Shown: positions 22,002 through 34,043 of the stretch, piece by piece
How positions within the stretch are numbered: the first letter of the stretch is position 1
Layout of the letters: every line of letters starts with the position of its first letter
Source: Diadophis punctatus similis
Taxonomy: Eukaryota > Chordata > Lepidosauria > Squamata > Dipsadidae
Reading direction: 5' to 3'
DNA length: 64,000 bases
NCBI GenBank assembly: GCA_023053685.1
Contig: JALIGW010000002.1
Span: forward strand, 251,485,239 to 251,549,238
Position numbers and translations under genes: made by a program
The notes under the pieces: generated by a model
Told to the model about the DNA's origin: nothing
The model's database searches: none
The model's input: the letters and a program-made list of their open reading frames with translations, nothing else

Positions 22002-22235
22002 GGAGCCGAGGTGGCGCAGTGGTTAAAAGCAGCACTGCAACCTACTTCAGCTGACCGCTAGTTCAGCAGTTCAAATCTCACCGGCTCAAGGTTGACTCAG
22101 CCTTCCATCCTTCTGAGGTGGGTAAAATGAGGACCCAGATTGTTGGGGGCAATATGCTGAACTCTGTAAACCGCTTAGAGAGGGCTGTAAAGCACTATGA
22201 AGCGGTATATAAGTTTAAGTGCTATTGCTATTGGT
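22002..22235 (+). mobile_element. tRNA-derived SINE, (CTATTG)n-tailed
   Basis: Complete head-core-tail with GGAGCCGAGGTGGCGCAG and TGCTATTGCTATTGG. A G-rich degenerate repeat (GTGCG.G.GG.A) follows to about 22450. Confidence 0.9.
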
Positions 22236-22449
22236 GTACGAGCTTGGGTGCAAGTGTGCGAAGGAGGGCAGCAAAGGTCGGGGAAAATGCACGACAGTGT
22301 GGGGAAGGTGCAATGTGGGTCAGGGAAGGTGCGTGTGAGATGCCACCTGGGTTGGGAAGGGTGCGTGGGATTGTGAGCAGGTATGAGGATGCAAGGGAGG
22401 GTGGCAATGGTCAGGGAGGGTGCACGGGTATGCAGGTGGGTTTTGCGAG

Positions 22450-23550
22450 ATGAGTGAGTCCAGAGAGGGCAACAAAAATGGCGTAAGGTCTGAAGGACAA
22501 AACGTATCAGGAGAGATTGGAGGAACCGCATACGTATTGCCAGGAGGGAAAGAGGCGGCATGATTGACACTTTTAAATCTATGAAAGGTGTGAATAAGGT
22601 TCTAGAAGGCCGTATTTTTAATATTAAGCAAAAATCAAGAGCACGGGCATAACAAAGGTGATTAGGGGACTGAAGGCTAAACATACGAGGATCGGTTGCA
22701 GGAATTGGGCATGCCTACGATAATGAAAAGAAGGACAAGGGGTGACATGATCAACAGTGTGCCGAAATCTAAGGGGCTGCCACAAAGAAGAGGGGATCAG
22801 CCTGTTCTCCAAAGCACCTGAAGGCAGGACAAGAAGCAATGGATGGATACTAATCAAGGAGAAAACCAAACTAGAACTGAGGAGAATTTTCCTAACAGTG
22901 AGAAAAATTAAGCAGGGGAACAACTTGCCTTCAGAGGTTGTGGGTGCTCTGACGCTGAAGGCAAATTTTAAGAAGAAACTGGACAGCCACTTGTGTGAAA
23001 TGGTATAGGGCAGGGGTGGGCAAACTATGGTTCTTTGAGGACCTGTGGACTTCAACTCCCAGAATTTCTGAGCCAGCCATGTATGCATGGCTGGCTCAGG
23101 AATTCTGGGAGTTGAAGTCCACAGGTCCTCAAAAGAACCATAGTTTGCCCACCCCTGGTATAGGGTTTCCTGCTTGAGCAGGGGGTTGTATTAGAAGACT
23201 TTCCAAGATCCCTTCCAACTCTGTCATTATTCTGTTAATTCTGTTATTCTGTTAACCTCAAACTGACAGGAGGGAAGTTCAAAATTAATGTTAGAAAGTA
23301 TTGCTTCACAGAAAGAGTAACGGAAGCTTGGAACCAACTTCCAGCGGAGGTAGTGGGTCAATCGTCAGTAACTTGAGTTTGAAAGTGCTTGGGATAAACA
23401 CATGTCCATCATCAATAAAAAATCTAAAATAAAATAAAAAATAATTAAAATCAATTAATTCATACATTAATTAAAAAGAAAACAAAAATGCAGAGGGCAG
23501 ACTCGATGGACCACTAATTTTTTTTTCTACCATCAGTTTTCTCTGTTTCT
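22450..23550 (+). mobile_element. Older CR1-clade LINE 3' end with younger CR1 nested at about 22632-23247
   Basis: Outer sequence: 22450-22631 and 23248-23420, whose frame reads KFKINVRKYCFTERVTEAWNQLP-like, i.e. the ORF2 C-terminus of another CR1-type family. The inner CR1 has an 83-codon frame (22757-23008) with RGCHKEEG, a LPSEVV motif and the normal tail, and is itself cut by a foldback MITE. Confidence 0.75.
23011..23157. mobile_element. Near-perfect foldback MITE (147 bp)
   Basis: The two arms are almost perfect complements (CAGGGGTGGGCAAACTATGG ... CCATAGTTTGCCCACCCCTG) meeting at GCCATGTATGCATGGC. Target duplication GTATAGGG at 23003-23010 and 23158-23165. hAT-type by duplication length and CAG/CTG ends. 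Confidence 0.95.
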
Positions 23551-23598
23551 CTGTTTAATGGTCAGGATGCGTGAGTGATAGGTAAGTAAATTTATTTA

Positions 23599-23991
23599 TA
23601 GGTAGTCCTCGACTTAAAACCGTTTGTTTAGTGACTGTTCAAAGTTACAACAGCACCGAAAAAAGTGACTTATGACCATTTTTCACACTTACGACCGTTG
23701 CAGCATTCTACTGTCACATGATCAAAATTTGGATGCTTTAGCAACTGATTCATATTTATGACGGTTGCAGTGTCCTGGGGGGGGGGTCATGTGATCCCCT
23801 TTTGTGACCTTCTGACAAGCAAAGTCAATGTTGGAAGCCAGATTCACTTAACAATCGTGTTACTAACTTAAAAACTGCAATGATTCACTGATCAACTGTG
23901 GCAAGAAAGGTCATAAAATGGGGCAAAATTCATTTTACAAATGTAAAGATAAATTTTGGGCTCAATTTTGGTTGTAAATCGAGGACTACTT
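23599..23991. mobile_element. Tigger-type MITE
   Basis: TAGGTAGTCCTCGACTTA ... TCGAGGACTACTTA, about 393 bp, both ends present but diverged. Confidence 0.85.
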
Positions 23992-24015
23992 ATATATTTT
24001 TTTATTTCTGCAGCC

Positions 24016-24241
24016 CAGGGATGGGTTCTGGATCCTTTTGCTGCCGGTTTGCTCAGCATTGCAATGTGCGCGCTTTGCGCCCGCGCGCCTGCAATAAAAA
24101 AATAGCTTCTGCGCATGCGCAGAAGCAAAATCCAAGATGGCGGCGCCCACGGAGACACCGACAGAACCGGCTCCGTGACATCATCACCGAGTTACTAATG
24201 GTTCTAAAGAACCGGTTAGAACCGGTAGGAACCCACCTCTG
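24016..24241. mobile_element. Nonautonomous hAT-type element
   Basis: Ends CAGGGATGGGTTC and GAACCCACCTCTG, flanked by CTGCAGCC / CTACAGCC. Contains CTGCGCATGCGCAG and a CCAAGATGGCGGCGCC (YY1-like) motif. Confidence 0.85.
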
Positions 24242-24869
24242 CTACAGCCGCCCATCTCAACAAGTGACTGTTGTTCATGAAAGGCTGACCCAATGAATCA
24301 TGGCCTGTCTAGTATACTATTCAAATTCTCGTTGAGAATATTGGTTTGTCTGTTTGTACCCTCAAGTTAGACAAAGCAGTGCACCACACGGTTCTGGTGT
24401 GCGTTCCACATATTTTTCAAGGGAAAAACCACCTCAAGGTATTTTAATTACATTGACCTGCTGTAGTTTGTGCCCTTCTAGGAGCACTGTTTTGCTCAAG
24501 GCAAAAAAAAGCACCAAAAAATATTTAACCTGTACCTGGATGAATGACATCAAGTGTTTCTTTTACACTGGAAGGGGACAATTACCGTATTTTTTGGAGT
24601 ATAAGACGCACCTTTTTCCTCCCTAAAAGTGGCTGAAAATTTGGGTGCGTCTTATACTTCGAATGTAGCTTTTTTTTCCAGCCCTAACTAGGTGCTAACA
24701 GATCTTCCCAGCTCTTACCTTGCAGGCTCTTTCATTGTTACTCTCTCAGAAGAATGTTTTCCAGCCCTAAGTCTTTGCAGGGTTTTTTTTCATTGCTCTA
24801 CTTGCTCCAAAGAAGTTGTTTTCTAGCCCTAACCAGGTGCTAAGATCTTCCCAGCTCTTACTGGCTTGC

Positions 24870-27800
24870 AGGCTCTTTTATTGTTATTCTATTGTTATTG
24901 ATGACAATTGAATGAATGAATGCTTGTGTTTGGCTATGACTGAGGGAATTAATTGTGTAGATTATGGAAGAATGGTTGGCAGTATGAGTGAACCAGAGAC
25001 CCCCTCTGCTGAGTGTGGAAACAGGAGCGGAGGGGTGCCTGACTCTATCCCCTGGTTTAGTATGAATGGAATGGATGGCCTGCAGGAAAGGAGGGGGACC
25101 AGCGGGGAGGGGGAGGCGGTCTCGGGTGGGAGCGAGAGCCGGAACATCTCGGTCATAATGGGAAGAGGCAGATATGGCGGGAGCAGAGGGGCGGGCCGCT
25201 CTCGGGGAATAAGACCTCGCTGTTTACAAGCGATCCCTTGTTCCGGCCCCTCCAATCCGGTTCCATCTTGCTCAACCCGGATACCTGGCAACCAGGGTTC
25301 TCAGGGCCCTGGGCTCAGGATGCTGCTGCTTAACGCCAGGTCAATTATCAACAAAGCCCCCCTGATACGTGATTTAATCACAGAGGAGGGGGCAGACCTG
25401 GTATGTGTTACCGAGACGTGGCTAGGGCAGGAGGGGGGAGTAGCCCTCTCCGAGATATGCCCAGCCGGTTTCTCGGTGCAGCACCATTCTCGACCCCAGG
25501 GAAGGGGGGGAGGAGTGGCTATTATAACGCGTGGAAATCTGCATCCTCGTAGGATCCCTGCCCCGGAGATTGTTGGGTGTGAGACGCTCCTTCTGAAGTT
25601 GGACTTAGGGGTTCAGGTGGGCCTTTTCTTAACGTACCTGCCTCCCAGCTGCGTAAGTAAGGCCCTGCCTGAGCTGCTTGAGGCAGTAGCCGGCTTGGCG
25701 GTTGAGTTCCCCAGGCTTATGGTGCTGGGGGACTTTAACCTGCCATCTGCTGGCGAAACCTCTGGGGCAGCTCAGGAGTTCATGGATTCCATGACAACCA
25801 TGGACCTAACCCAAGTAATTCAAGGTCCGACCCATGAGGGTGGTCACACACTTGACCTAGTGTTTCTCTCGGGGCAGTGGAGAGATGATCTGAAGATAAG
25901 GGATATAGTCACCACCCCACTGTCATGGTCAGATCATTTCCTTCTGAGGCTAGATTTCACAACCCCACTCCTCCCCCGCAGGGAGGCGGGACCGACTAGG
26001 TGGTTCCGCCCCAGGCGCCTAATGGAGCCGGAAGGATTCCAGAGGGAGCTTGGGGAAATACCTGAAACCCTGGTACACAACTCGGCTGACTCCCTGGTGG
26101 ATGCTTGGAACACCGCAGCATCAGGGGCGTTAGACCGAATTGCGCCTAAGCGACCTCTCCGTGGCAGTGGATCCCGGAAAGCTCCCTGGTTTACTGAGGA
26201 GCTCCGGGAGATGAAACGCCAGAAGAGACGTCTGGAGCGCCGCTGGAGGAAAAAGAAGACCGAGTCTGACCGAACACTATTAAGAATTTACATCAGATCT
26301 TATTTAGTGGCGATAAGGGCGGCAAGACGATCTTATCTTTCCGCTCTTATTGCGTCCGCAGATTCTCGTCCAGCCGCCTTGTTTAGGGTGACTCGCTCCC
26401 TCCTTGCAAAAGGGGGGAGCGAGGAACACTTACAAGGCAGAGCTGAGGAATTCGCTGAGTTTCTGTCGGATAAAGTCGCTCAGATTCGGTCAAATTTGGA
26501 CTCCGGCATGGCAGAGTCCATAGAGTTGACAGGGGCGAGTCTTAGTCCATCATTATGGGAAGAGTTTGGGCCTGTTTCTCCCGAGGATGTGGACAGGGCT
26601 ATGGGAGCGATGGGTACCTCCACCTGTTTATTGGACCCGTGCCCCTCCTGGCTGGTCTCGGCCAGCAGGGAGGTGGCACGCGGCTGGATCCAGGCGGTAA
26701 TCACCGCTTCTTTGCGAGAGGGATCCGTACCGCAGTCATTAAAAGCTGCGGTGGTGTGACCCCTCCTGAAGAAGCCTTCCCTGGATCCAGCCGATTTGAA
26801 AAACTACCGTCCAGTCTCCAACTTACCTTTTCTAGGTAAAGTTGTAGAGAAGGTGGTGGTGACCCAGCTTCTGCAGCTCCTGGATGAAACAGATCATCTA
26901 GATTCTTATCAGTCGGGTTTCAGGCGCGGCTACAGTACAGAAACTGCCTTGGTCGCTCTGATGGATGATCTCTGGCGGGCCCGGGATGGGGGGAACTCCT
27001 CCATCCTGGTGCTACTTGACCTCTCAGCGGCTTTCGATACCATCGACCATGGTATCCTTCTGCATCGGCTCGGCGAGTTGGGAGTGGGAGGCACCGTTTT
27101 GCGGTGGTTCTCCTCTTATCTCGCCGATCGGATGCAGTCGGTGTTGGCAGGAGGGCAGAGATCGTCCCCCAGGCCCCTACTATGTGGGGTGCCCCAGGGG
27201 TCGGTTCTCTCGCCCATCCTGTTTAACATCTACATGAAACCGTTGGGTGAGATCATCCGCAGGCATGGGGTGTGTTTCCATCAGTACGCTGACGACACCC
27301 AGCTGTACATCACCACCCCGTCTGACTTCAGGGAGGCAGTTGATGTAATGTGCCGATGCCTGGACGACGTTAAGATCTGGATGGGGAGGAACAGACTCAG
27401 ACTCAATCCCGACAAGACCGAGTGGCTGTGGATAATGCCTCCTAAGGACCATGATAACTGTCCCTCCTTGGTCTTCGAGGGTGCGAAACTGACTCCCTCA
27501 GACCAGGTCCGCAACTTGGGGGTCCTCCTAGATCCACAGCTAAAATTAGATCATCACCTTTCTGCTGTGGCTAGGGGGGCCTTTGCACAGGTTCGCCTGG
27601 TGCACCAGCTGCGGCCATATCTGGAGAAGGAGGCTTTACTCACGGTCACTCATGCCCTTGTCACCTCGCGTTTGGACTACTGCAATGCGCTCTACATGGG
27701 GCTACCCTTGAAGAGTATCCGGAGACTTCAATTGGTGCAAAATGCGGCTGCGCGTGCTGTGGTGGGTGTGCCGAGGTACACCCACGTGACACCGATTCTC

Positions 27801-28345
27801 CGCCAGCTGCATTGGTTGCCCATCGGTCTCCGGGTCCAATTCAAGGTGTTGATCACCATCTTTAAAGCCCTTCATGGCTTAGGACCAGGATATCTCCGGG
27901 ACCGCATTCTGCCGCATACTTCCCTCTGACCGGTTAGGGCCCACAGAGTTGGCCTCCTCCGGGTCCCGTCGGCCAAGCAATGCTGGCTGGCGGGCCCCAG
28001 GGGGAGGGCCTTCTCTGTGGCTGGCCCCGTGCTCTGGAACCAACTCCCCCCAGAGACCCGAACCATCCCCACTCTGCTGGCCTTCCGAAAGGCCGTTAAG
28101 ACATGGCTCTTCCTGCAGGTGGGGGGGACAGCGTAACCATCTGAGCTTACCCCCCAAGTATGTATGTGGTTGAATGGATGGATGTTGTTGTTGCTTTTAT
28201 ATTGTTTTTTTTTAAATTTTGTACTGTTTTTAAATTGTTGAAATTTTGTCTATTCTTGTATCTTTTATGTTGTACGCCGCCCTGAGTCCTTCGGGAGTTG
28301 GGCGGCATATAAGAATAACAAAATAAATAAATAAATAAATAAATT
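24870..28345 (+). mobile_element. L2 LINE, nearly complete ORF2 and 3' end
   Basis: The element covers a short leader, ORF2 (24912-28136), a 3' UTR with the GCCGCCCTGAGTCCTTCGGG hairpin, and an (AAATA)n tail. It lies inside the DNA transposon; ATTCT is repeated at its edges. No ORF1 is visible, so it may be 5'-truncated. Confidence 0.85.
24912..28136 (+). pseudogene. L2 ORF2: APE endonuclease and reverse transcriptase, two nonsense codons
   Basis: One continuous frame of about 1074 codons, broken only by TGA at 26757 and TGA at 27927. At both places related L2 proteins have Arg (CGA), so each is a CpG-type C-to-T change. The first ~135 residues are Gly/Ser/Arg-rich. The APE-type endonuclease follows (LLLNARSI, VTETWL, GDFNLPS, SDH). 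After a basic linker comes the reverse transcriptase: NYRPVSNLPFLGKVVEK, SAAFDTIDH, GVPQGSVLSPILFN, the catalytic QYADDTQLY (YADD at 27285) and LNPDKTE. The C-terminus shows VGVPRYTH, LHWLPI and VLWNQLPPE. It makes retrotransposition intermediates in an active copy; this one is dead but recent. The upstream Met is the first available and may not be the native start. Confidence 0.9.
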
Positions 28346-28964
28346 CTCTCAGAAGGTTTTTTTAAGTCCTAACCAGGAGATAAAATAATGTGCTGCAGCT
28401 GCTCTGAATAAATTTTTTTCTAGCCCTAACTAGGTGCTAACGATCTTCCCAGCTCTTACTGGCTTGCATGCTCTTTCATTGTTACTCTCAGAAGAAGGTT
28501 TTTTTAAGTCCTAACCAGGGGATAAAATAATGTGCTGAAGCTGACCAAACTAAGGATGCTAGCCAGATGAATACCTGGTAGGCAGATTGTTTTCCCCTAT
28601 TTTCCTCCCCAAAAACTAAGGTGCGTCTTATACTCCGAAAAATACGGTAGTCCTTGCAGCTGTAAAACTTTATGGGGCCAAAACATTGGCTCAAATCCTT
28701 TAGGGGGGGGGGGACAAACAGAAATCTATTTGCAGAAGGAGCCACAGGAAACAGTGCAAATAAAAATCCTGCAATAAATTATAGCTGCACCCCCAATGGG
28801 GAGCAAATGCCCAGTTAAGACTTGAAACAGGAATGCTATCAATTCAAGTTAGGGCCTGGAAGAAAATGATAACTTACAGACTCCAAATGCAATTCTTCCC
28901 ATTGTTGGACTGACCCCTCTGGTTCTATCTGATATCACCCCATTCCTAAGAGGTCCGTAAAGGG

Positions 28965-29105
28965 GGCGTGCATAAGCATGCCTACCGTCCCTGTCCTACT
29001 GTCCCCATTTATTTGTATTCATTTCCTTCATTCATGTCCATGTTCATATTTATACCTGCTATCTTGTACATGTTTTACAAACTAATAAATAAAATAAAAT
29101 AAAAT
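28965..29105 (+). mobile_element. Retroelement 3' tail (GGGGCGTGCATAAG family)
   Basis: Second copy of the block at 2204-2341; it ends in (AAATA)n and (AAAAT)n. Confidence 0.6.
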
Positions 29106-29124
29106 AAAATCTTTTCCTCACCCT

Positions 29125-29550
29125 AGAAACAGGCAATAGAACAATGGGTAGAAAAACAGATGGAGTTAGCCGTCATGGCTAAATTAACTGCTTTAATTAA
29201 AGAAAAGACTATACAACAGTTTTGTATCTACTTGGTAACTGTTTCTAGACCTTGTGCTTTAGCAGAAAAAAATTAAATTCTAACTTTGGGATTTACTGAT
29301 TGGATAAGTTTGTAGTCATAGAAACAGCTAGTATATGCTAAGTATGTAAAAGTAAAAAATTGAGGTTGCATTTTATTATTTTTATTCTACGTTGGAAGTT
29401 AGTGCTTTATTTTCTTCTTTTTTCCCCCCTTACCCTGCTCTTTCCTTCCTCATTTTCCTTCCCCATTTCCCTATTATCTGTGCGTTCATTTGTATGTTAT
29501 ATTATGATAATTGCAATTAAAGTTATATAATAAAAAATTTAAAAGTTGGA
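29125..29550 (+). mobile_element. L1 LINE 3' fragment, plus strand
   Basis: The first ~80 bp translate to EQWVEKQMELAVMAKLTAL, the L1 ORF2 C-terminus, followed by a pyrimidine-rich 3' UTR and an A-rich end (ATAATAAAAAATTTAAAAG). Confidence 0.65.
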
Positions 29551-29579
29551 AGAGCAGAAGCTGACTTTATACAGGTTCT

Positions 29580-30110
29580 CTCTACTATTCCCAATATCAG
29601 TAGGTTACAACCAAGCTAAGCAAATTGTTATTCAAAGAATAAGACATATGGACTTCCAGATTGGAATTTAAAGGCTCCCCCAACTGTTAGAATTTGGATA
29701 AATGGGGACCAGCAATTTATCTAACTAAATCTAACTTCCCTTAAACTGAGAATCACAATCTCTAAAGCTAGGTTTAAATTCTTCCATCTGTCCTTTAAGG
29801 CAGGTATAGTAAAATCCTTGTAGCTGGTAGTATTTGTCCATGTGCTGATGAAGACATTAAACCAGGTCACACATGTTATTACACTCTAAATTTTATAGAG
29901 ACATTAAGTCAATCTACATTTTGCCCCTAATAGATAAATTCCCTGGGAGGCCAGATAAATATTATCCAAACCTCCTTCAGGATCTAAAATCACTTATTAC
30001 ATGTGCTAAATTTTGTGTTGCTGCAAAGACATACTTGGTTAAAGATGTGATTACTTCTGTTTTAAATATTACTTTTCATTTCATACATCTTAACTAATTA
30101 CATAGTTACT
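29580..30110 (+). mobile_element. Decayed retroelement ORF tail with Cys/His motif
   Basis: Frame-shifted remnants read CPCADEDIK and then LLHSKFYRDIKS...DKFPGRPDKYY...AKFCVAA, a pattern I recall from the C-terminus of reptile non-LTR proteins. The family is not certain. No host gene is seen. Confidence 0.45.
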
Positions 30111-30316
30111 GTCAGGTGCAATAAATCAGGAAGCAAGGTGGTTCAAATGACTATAGGTTTATGCATGCTAATGCAGTCTACAAGAATCTGAACAACTAAG
30201 GGTCAAAGCAAATTGGCGGTAGATAAAAGTTAAGGGAATTCAAGGTGGGCTGAATTTAGATCTCTTGTGGGTGCAAAGGGACTCAAGATTGATGATGCAC
30301 TTCACCCCTCCCTTGG

Positions 30317-30545
30317 GCTGAAGTGGTGCAGTGGTTAAATGCAGCCATTGCAGGCTGACTGCTAGTTCAACAGTTCAGCTGTTCAAATCTCACTAGGCTC
30401 AAGGTTGACTCAGCCTTCCATCCTTCCGAGGTCGGTAAAATGAGGACCCAGATTGTTGGGGGCAATATGCTGAACTCTGTAAACCGCTTAGAGAGTGCTG
30501 TAAAGCACTATGAAGCGGTATATAAGAAAAGTGCTATTGCTATTG
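30317..30545 (+). mobile_element. tRNA-derived SINE, (CTATTG)n-tailed
   Basis: The head is the GGGCTGAAGTGGTGCAG variant shared with 47811 and 52190, a separate subfamily from the GCCGAGGTGGCGCAG head. Confidence 0.9.
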
Positions 30546-30639
30546 CTCAGCCTGGTCATCTCCTTCAGTTAGGGAGAAATCGTTTTTATTTTATTTTATA
30601 ACTACTAATATTTTAGATTTATATCTAAACCCCAAAAGT

Positions 30640-31390
30640 GCTTTTCAAAAGGCAAGTAGACTTTGTTGCCTTTACAACATACAATGTAAGAACTGCAACA
30701 ACCACTATGTAGGACAAACAGGCAGAAGTTTGGCAGAACGCATCCATGAGCCGAGGTGGCGCAGTGGTTAGAGGCAGGTACTGCAGGCCACTTTAGCTGA
30801 CACTGATCCGCAGGTCAGCGGTTCAAATCTCACCAGCTCAAGGTTGACTCAGCCTTCCATCCTTCCGAGGTAGGTAAAATGAGGACCCAGATTGTTGGGG
30901 CAATGTAAATATATACATTGCTTACTGGTGTAAACCGCTTAGAGAGTGCTTGCACTGTGAGGCGGTATATAAATGTCACAAAATAAATAATAAATAAATA
31001 AATAAATGAACACCAACTGGCAGTCAGAAGACATGAAGAAAGTTCTTTAATTTCATAACATAGAATAATTTATGTTATTTATGTTATTTATATTATTTAT
31101 ATGTATATTTATATGTATATTATTTATATGTATATGTATATGTATATTTTATTTATATTTATATTTTTATATATTTAGATAGTTTCAATTGGGAAAATGT
31201 GACAATCCTAGACCAGTACAAATCCAAAACTGCCAGGGAATTTCTAGAAGCCTGGCACTCTGACAAATCAGCCATCAATAGACACATAGACATTAACAAC
31301 ATTTATAAACTATGCAACATTTATAAACTATGTGTCTATTGACTATGTGTCAATAGACACATAGACATTAACAACATTTATAAACTATGC
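30640..31390 (+). mobile_element. Penelope-like element, GIY-YIG endonuclease fragment
   Basis: Three separated blocks form one C-terminal domain: YNIQCKNCNNHYVGQTGRSL ending HE (30671-30748), then EHQLAVRRHEESSLIS (31009-31056), then FNWENVTILDQYKSK and FLEAWHSDKSAINRHI (about 31183-31300). The HYVGQTGRSL run with the upstream Cys pair is the GIY-YIG motif of Penelope-like retroelements. A SINE splits the first two blocks and an AT-rich stretch the next two. The terminal CATTTATAAACTATG segment is tandemly repeated. Confidence 0.75.
30749..31010 (+). mobile_element. tRNA-derived SINE, (AAATA)n-tailed, within the Penelope-like element
   Basis: Complete SINE; the endonuclease frame stops at CATGAG and resumes after the TAAATAAATAAAT tail with GAACACCAAC. 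Confidence 0.9.
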
Positions 31391-31766
31391 AGGCGGCCTG
31401 TTTTGGATGCAGGTAAGCGCAGGGCACACGCGGGGGCTCAGGGAGGGTGAAAAATGGGCCTACCGGAAGTTTGGGAAGACTGGAAACGGGCCAGTTTCTG
31501 GCCTCCAGAGGGCCTCCGGAGCCTGGGGAGGCCATTTTCGTCCTCTCGGAGGCTCGAGGAAAGCCTCCAGAGCCTGGGGAGGGCAAAATTTAATTAATTT
31601 AATTTAATTTAATTTAATAGATTTATATGCCGCCCAACTCCCAAGGGACTCTGGGCGCCCCCCCACCCCCTATGGTGCAAGAGGCCGACTAGGCCACATC
31701 CACCATGGCCACGCCCACCCAGCAACCGGGCAGAGAACCCCTTGCTAAAATTTTTGAAGCCCACCC
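31390..31766. mobile_element. hAT-type fragment with an L2 tip inserted
   Basis: The right end AATTTTTGAAGCCCACCC resembles hAT termini; the left end is missing. An antisense L2 3' tip, (AATTT)n then ATATGCCGCCCAACTCCC, sits at about 31588-31655. Confidence 0.5.
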
Positions 31767-31805
31767 TTGCCTCAGTCTCATGATTTTATTGCCATTATTA
31801 CTATA

Positions 31806-32194
31806 TAGGTAGTCCTTGACTTAACGACCGTAACTGAGCCCAAAATTTATGTTGCTAAGTGAGACATTTGTTAAGTGTGTTTTACCCCATTTTACAACTT
31901 TTCTTGCCACACGTGTTAAGTGAACCATTGCAGTTAAGTTAGTAAAATGATTGTTAAGTGAATCTGGCTTCCCCACTGACTTGATTGGTCAGAAGGTGGC
32001 AAAAAGTGATCACATGACTCCATAATACAACAACTGTCATAAATATGAATCAGTTGCCATGCATCTGAATTTTGATCACATGACCATGGGGATGCTGCAA
32101 TGGTCATGTGAAAAACCATCATAAGTTACTTTTTTCAGCACCATTGTAACTTTGAATAGTCATTGAACAAACTTTGTAAGTTGAGGACTACCTA
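31806..32194. mobile_element. Tigger-type MITE
   Basis: TAGGTAGTCCTTGACTTA ... AAGTTGAGGACTACCTA, full length, near TA dinucleotides. Confidence 0.85.
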
Positions 32195-32366
32195 TACGTT
32201 TGAAATTTAGCCTCCCCCATCTCATCAGAATCAGAATAGAGCTGGAAGGGACCTTGGAGGTCTTCTAGTCCAGCCCCCTGCTCAAGCAGGAGATCCTATA
32301 CCATTTCAGACAAGTGATTGTCCAGTCTCTTCTTAAAAACCTCCAGTGATCAAGCGCCCACAACTT

Positions 32367-33089
32367 TTTTTATTTTTTCACCAAATTTACACAAACATCC
32401 ATACATATACCATATTACCAAAACATCCATAGTTATATATTTATCCAAAATATCATAAACATATCTCCTTAGTTGCTCCTTTTATACTTTTATCTCCAGT
32501 CTGCTTTCCTTCTATATTTCATACTACTCCCCTCCTTCTATCTCCCTCTCTCCCCTCTACCTTCTTTCTCTCTCTCTACATCTTTCCTACTTCCCTCCCC
32601 TCTCTCTCCCTTTCCTTTCTACTTCCTCTTTCTCCCTCTTATCCTTTCCTGAGTACATCTAATCATAATCCATTTTATGGTTAGCAGACTAGCAATTCAG
32701 AAACCCTAACTTCATTCCAACATCGGAGCTGTTTCTTAAATTTATATCTTTCCCTTTATCTATATTTATATATTTAATATATTCTTCCAGGTATATCTAC
32801 TATTGTTCTAATGGTGCCTCCTTCCTCCTCTTTTTGTCTCCTGGGTCTATCACCTCTTATTTTCAACTTTCTTCCAAATTAATCGCTATAGCTTAACTTC
32901 CAGAAATATTCATTATCTCTTATACCTCTTGATTTTAGGCCGTATTCCTCCCTCTCCTCAATATCTTTACTCATCATTTTTTTTTAGTTCTATCATTTAT
33001 AAACACCCTAGATTTCTAATTTCTTTTCCCCTTCCATGTCTCCCTTCCAACTTTCTTACTCAATTTTTTATTTTATTTTAACTCATTCA
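32367..33089 (-). mobile_element. Retroelement 3'-UTR-like insertion with 12-bp duplication
   Basis: Flanked by CGCCCACAACTT at 32355-32366 and 33090-33101. The plus strand opens with a T-run (antisense poly-A) and is strongly pyrimidine-rich, like the L1 3' UTRs in this window. No coding sequence. L1 is the most likely source. Confidence 0.65.
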
Positions 33090-34043
33090 CGCCCACAACT
33101 TCTGAAGGCAAGCTGTTCCACTGGTTAAATGTCCTTACTGTTAGGAAGTTTCTCTTTAATTCCAGGTTGTTTCTCTCCTTGATTAGTTTCCATCCATTGT
33201 TTCTTGTCCTACTACCCTTTGGTGCTTTGGAAAATAATTTGACTCCCTCTTCTTTGTGGCAGCCCCTCAAATACTGGAATACTGCTATCATGTCTGCTCT
33301 AGTCCTTCTTGTCTTTAGACTAGCCAAAACCAAATCCTACAACCATTTATATGTTTTAGTCTCCGGGCCTTTAAACATCTTAGTTGCTCTTCTTCACACT
33401 TTTTCCAAAGTCTCAACATCTGTTTTGTAATGTGGTGACCAAAACGACGCAGTATTCCAGGTGTGATCTTACTGAGGCTTTAAGTACTAATACTTAAAGT
33501 GATTTTGATTCTATGCCTCTGTTTATACAACCAAGGATTGTATTAGCTTTTTTGGCTGCTGCTGCACACTACTGGCTCATGTTTAAGTGATCGTCCACTA
33601 GGGCTCGAAGGTCCCTCTCACAGTTACTGTTTTTGAGCCAGGTTTCGCCTAATCTGTACTTAGATTTTTCCTGCACAGGTGTAAAACCTTGCTTTTCTCC
33701 ACATTAAATTTCATTTTCTTGGATTGGGCCCATTTTTCAAGTCTGTCAAGATCTTTTTGAATCCTGAGCTTGTCTTCTGGGGTGTTGGCTATTCCTGCCA
33801 GCTTAGTGTCATCTTCAAATTTGCTGAGTTCCCCTTCTATTCCCTCATCTAGGGCATTTATGAGGATATTGAAGAGTACTGGGCCTAAGATAGAACCTTG
33901 TCGTACCCCACTGCTTACTTCCCTCCATGTAGATGTAGTACCATTAAGGACTACTCGTTGAGTACAGTTTGTCAGCCAGTTACAAATCCATCTGGTGGCG
34001 ATGCTGTCTATCCCATCTTTTTCTAGCTTACCAAGAAGTAGAT

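Larger units (their letters stand above)
24584..28648. mobile_element. DNA transposon with ACCGTATTTTTCGGAG termini, split by L2
   Basis: TIRs ACCGTATTTTTTGGAGTATA and TATACTCCGAAAAATACGGT; without the L2 insert the element is about 590 bp. The interior is a tandem array of a CAGCCCTAACTAGGTGCTAA / TCTTCCCAGCTCTTAC unit. No transposase. Related copies at 57129-57834 and 58243-59173. Superfamily not determined. Confidence 0.8.
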
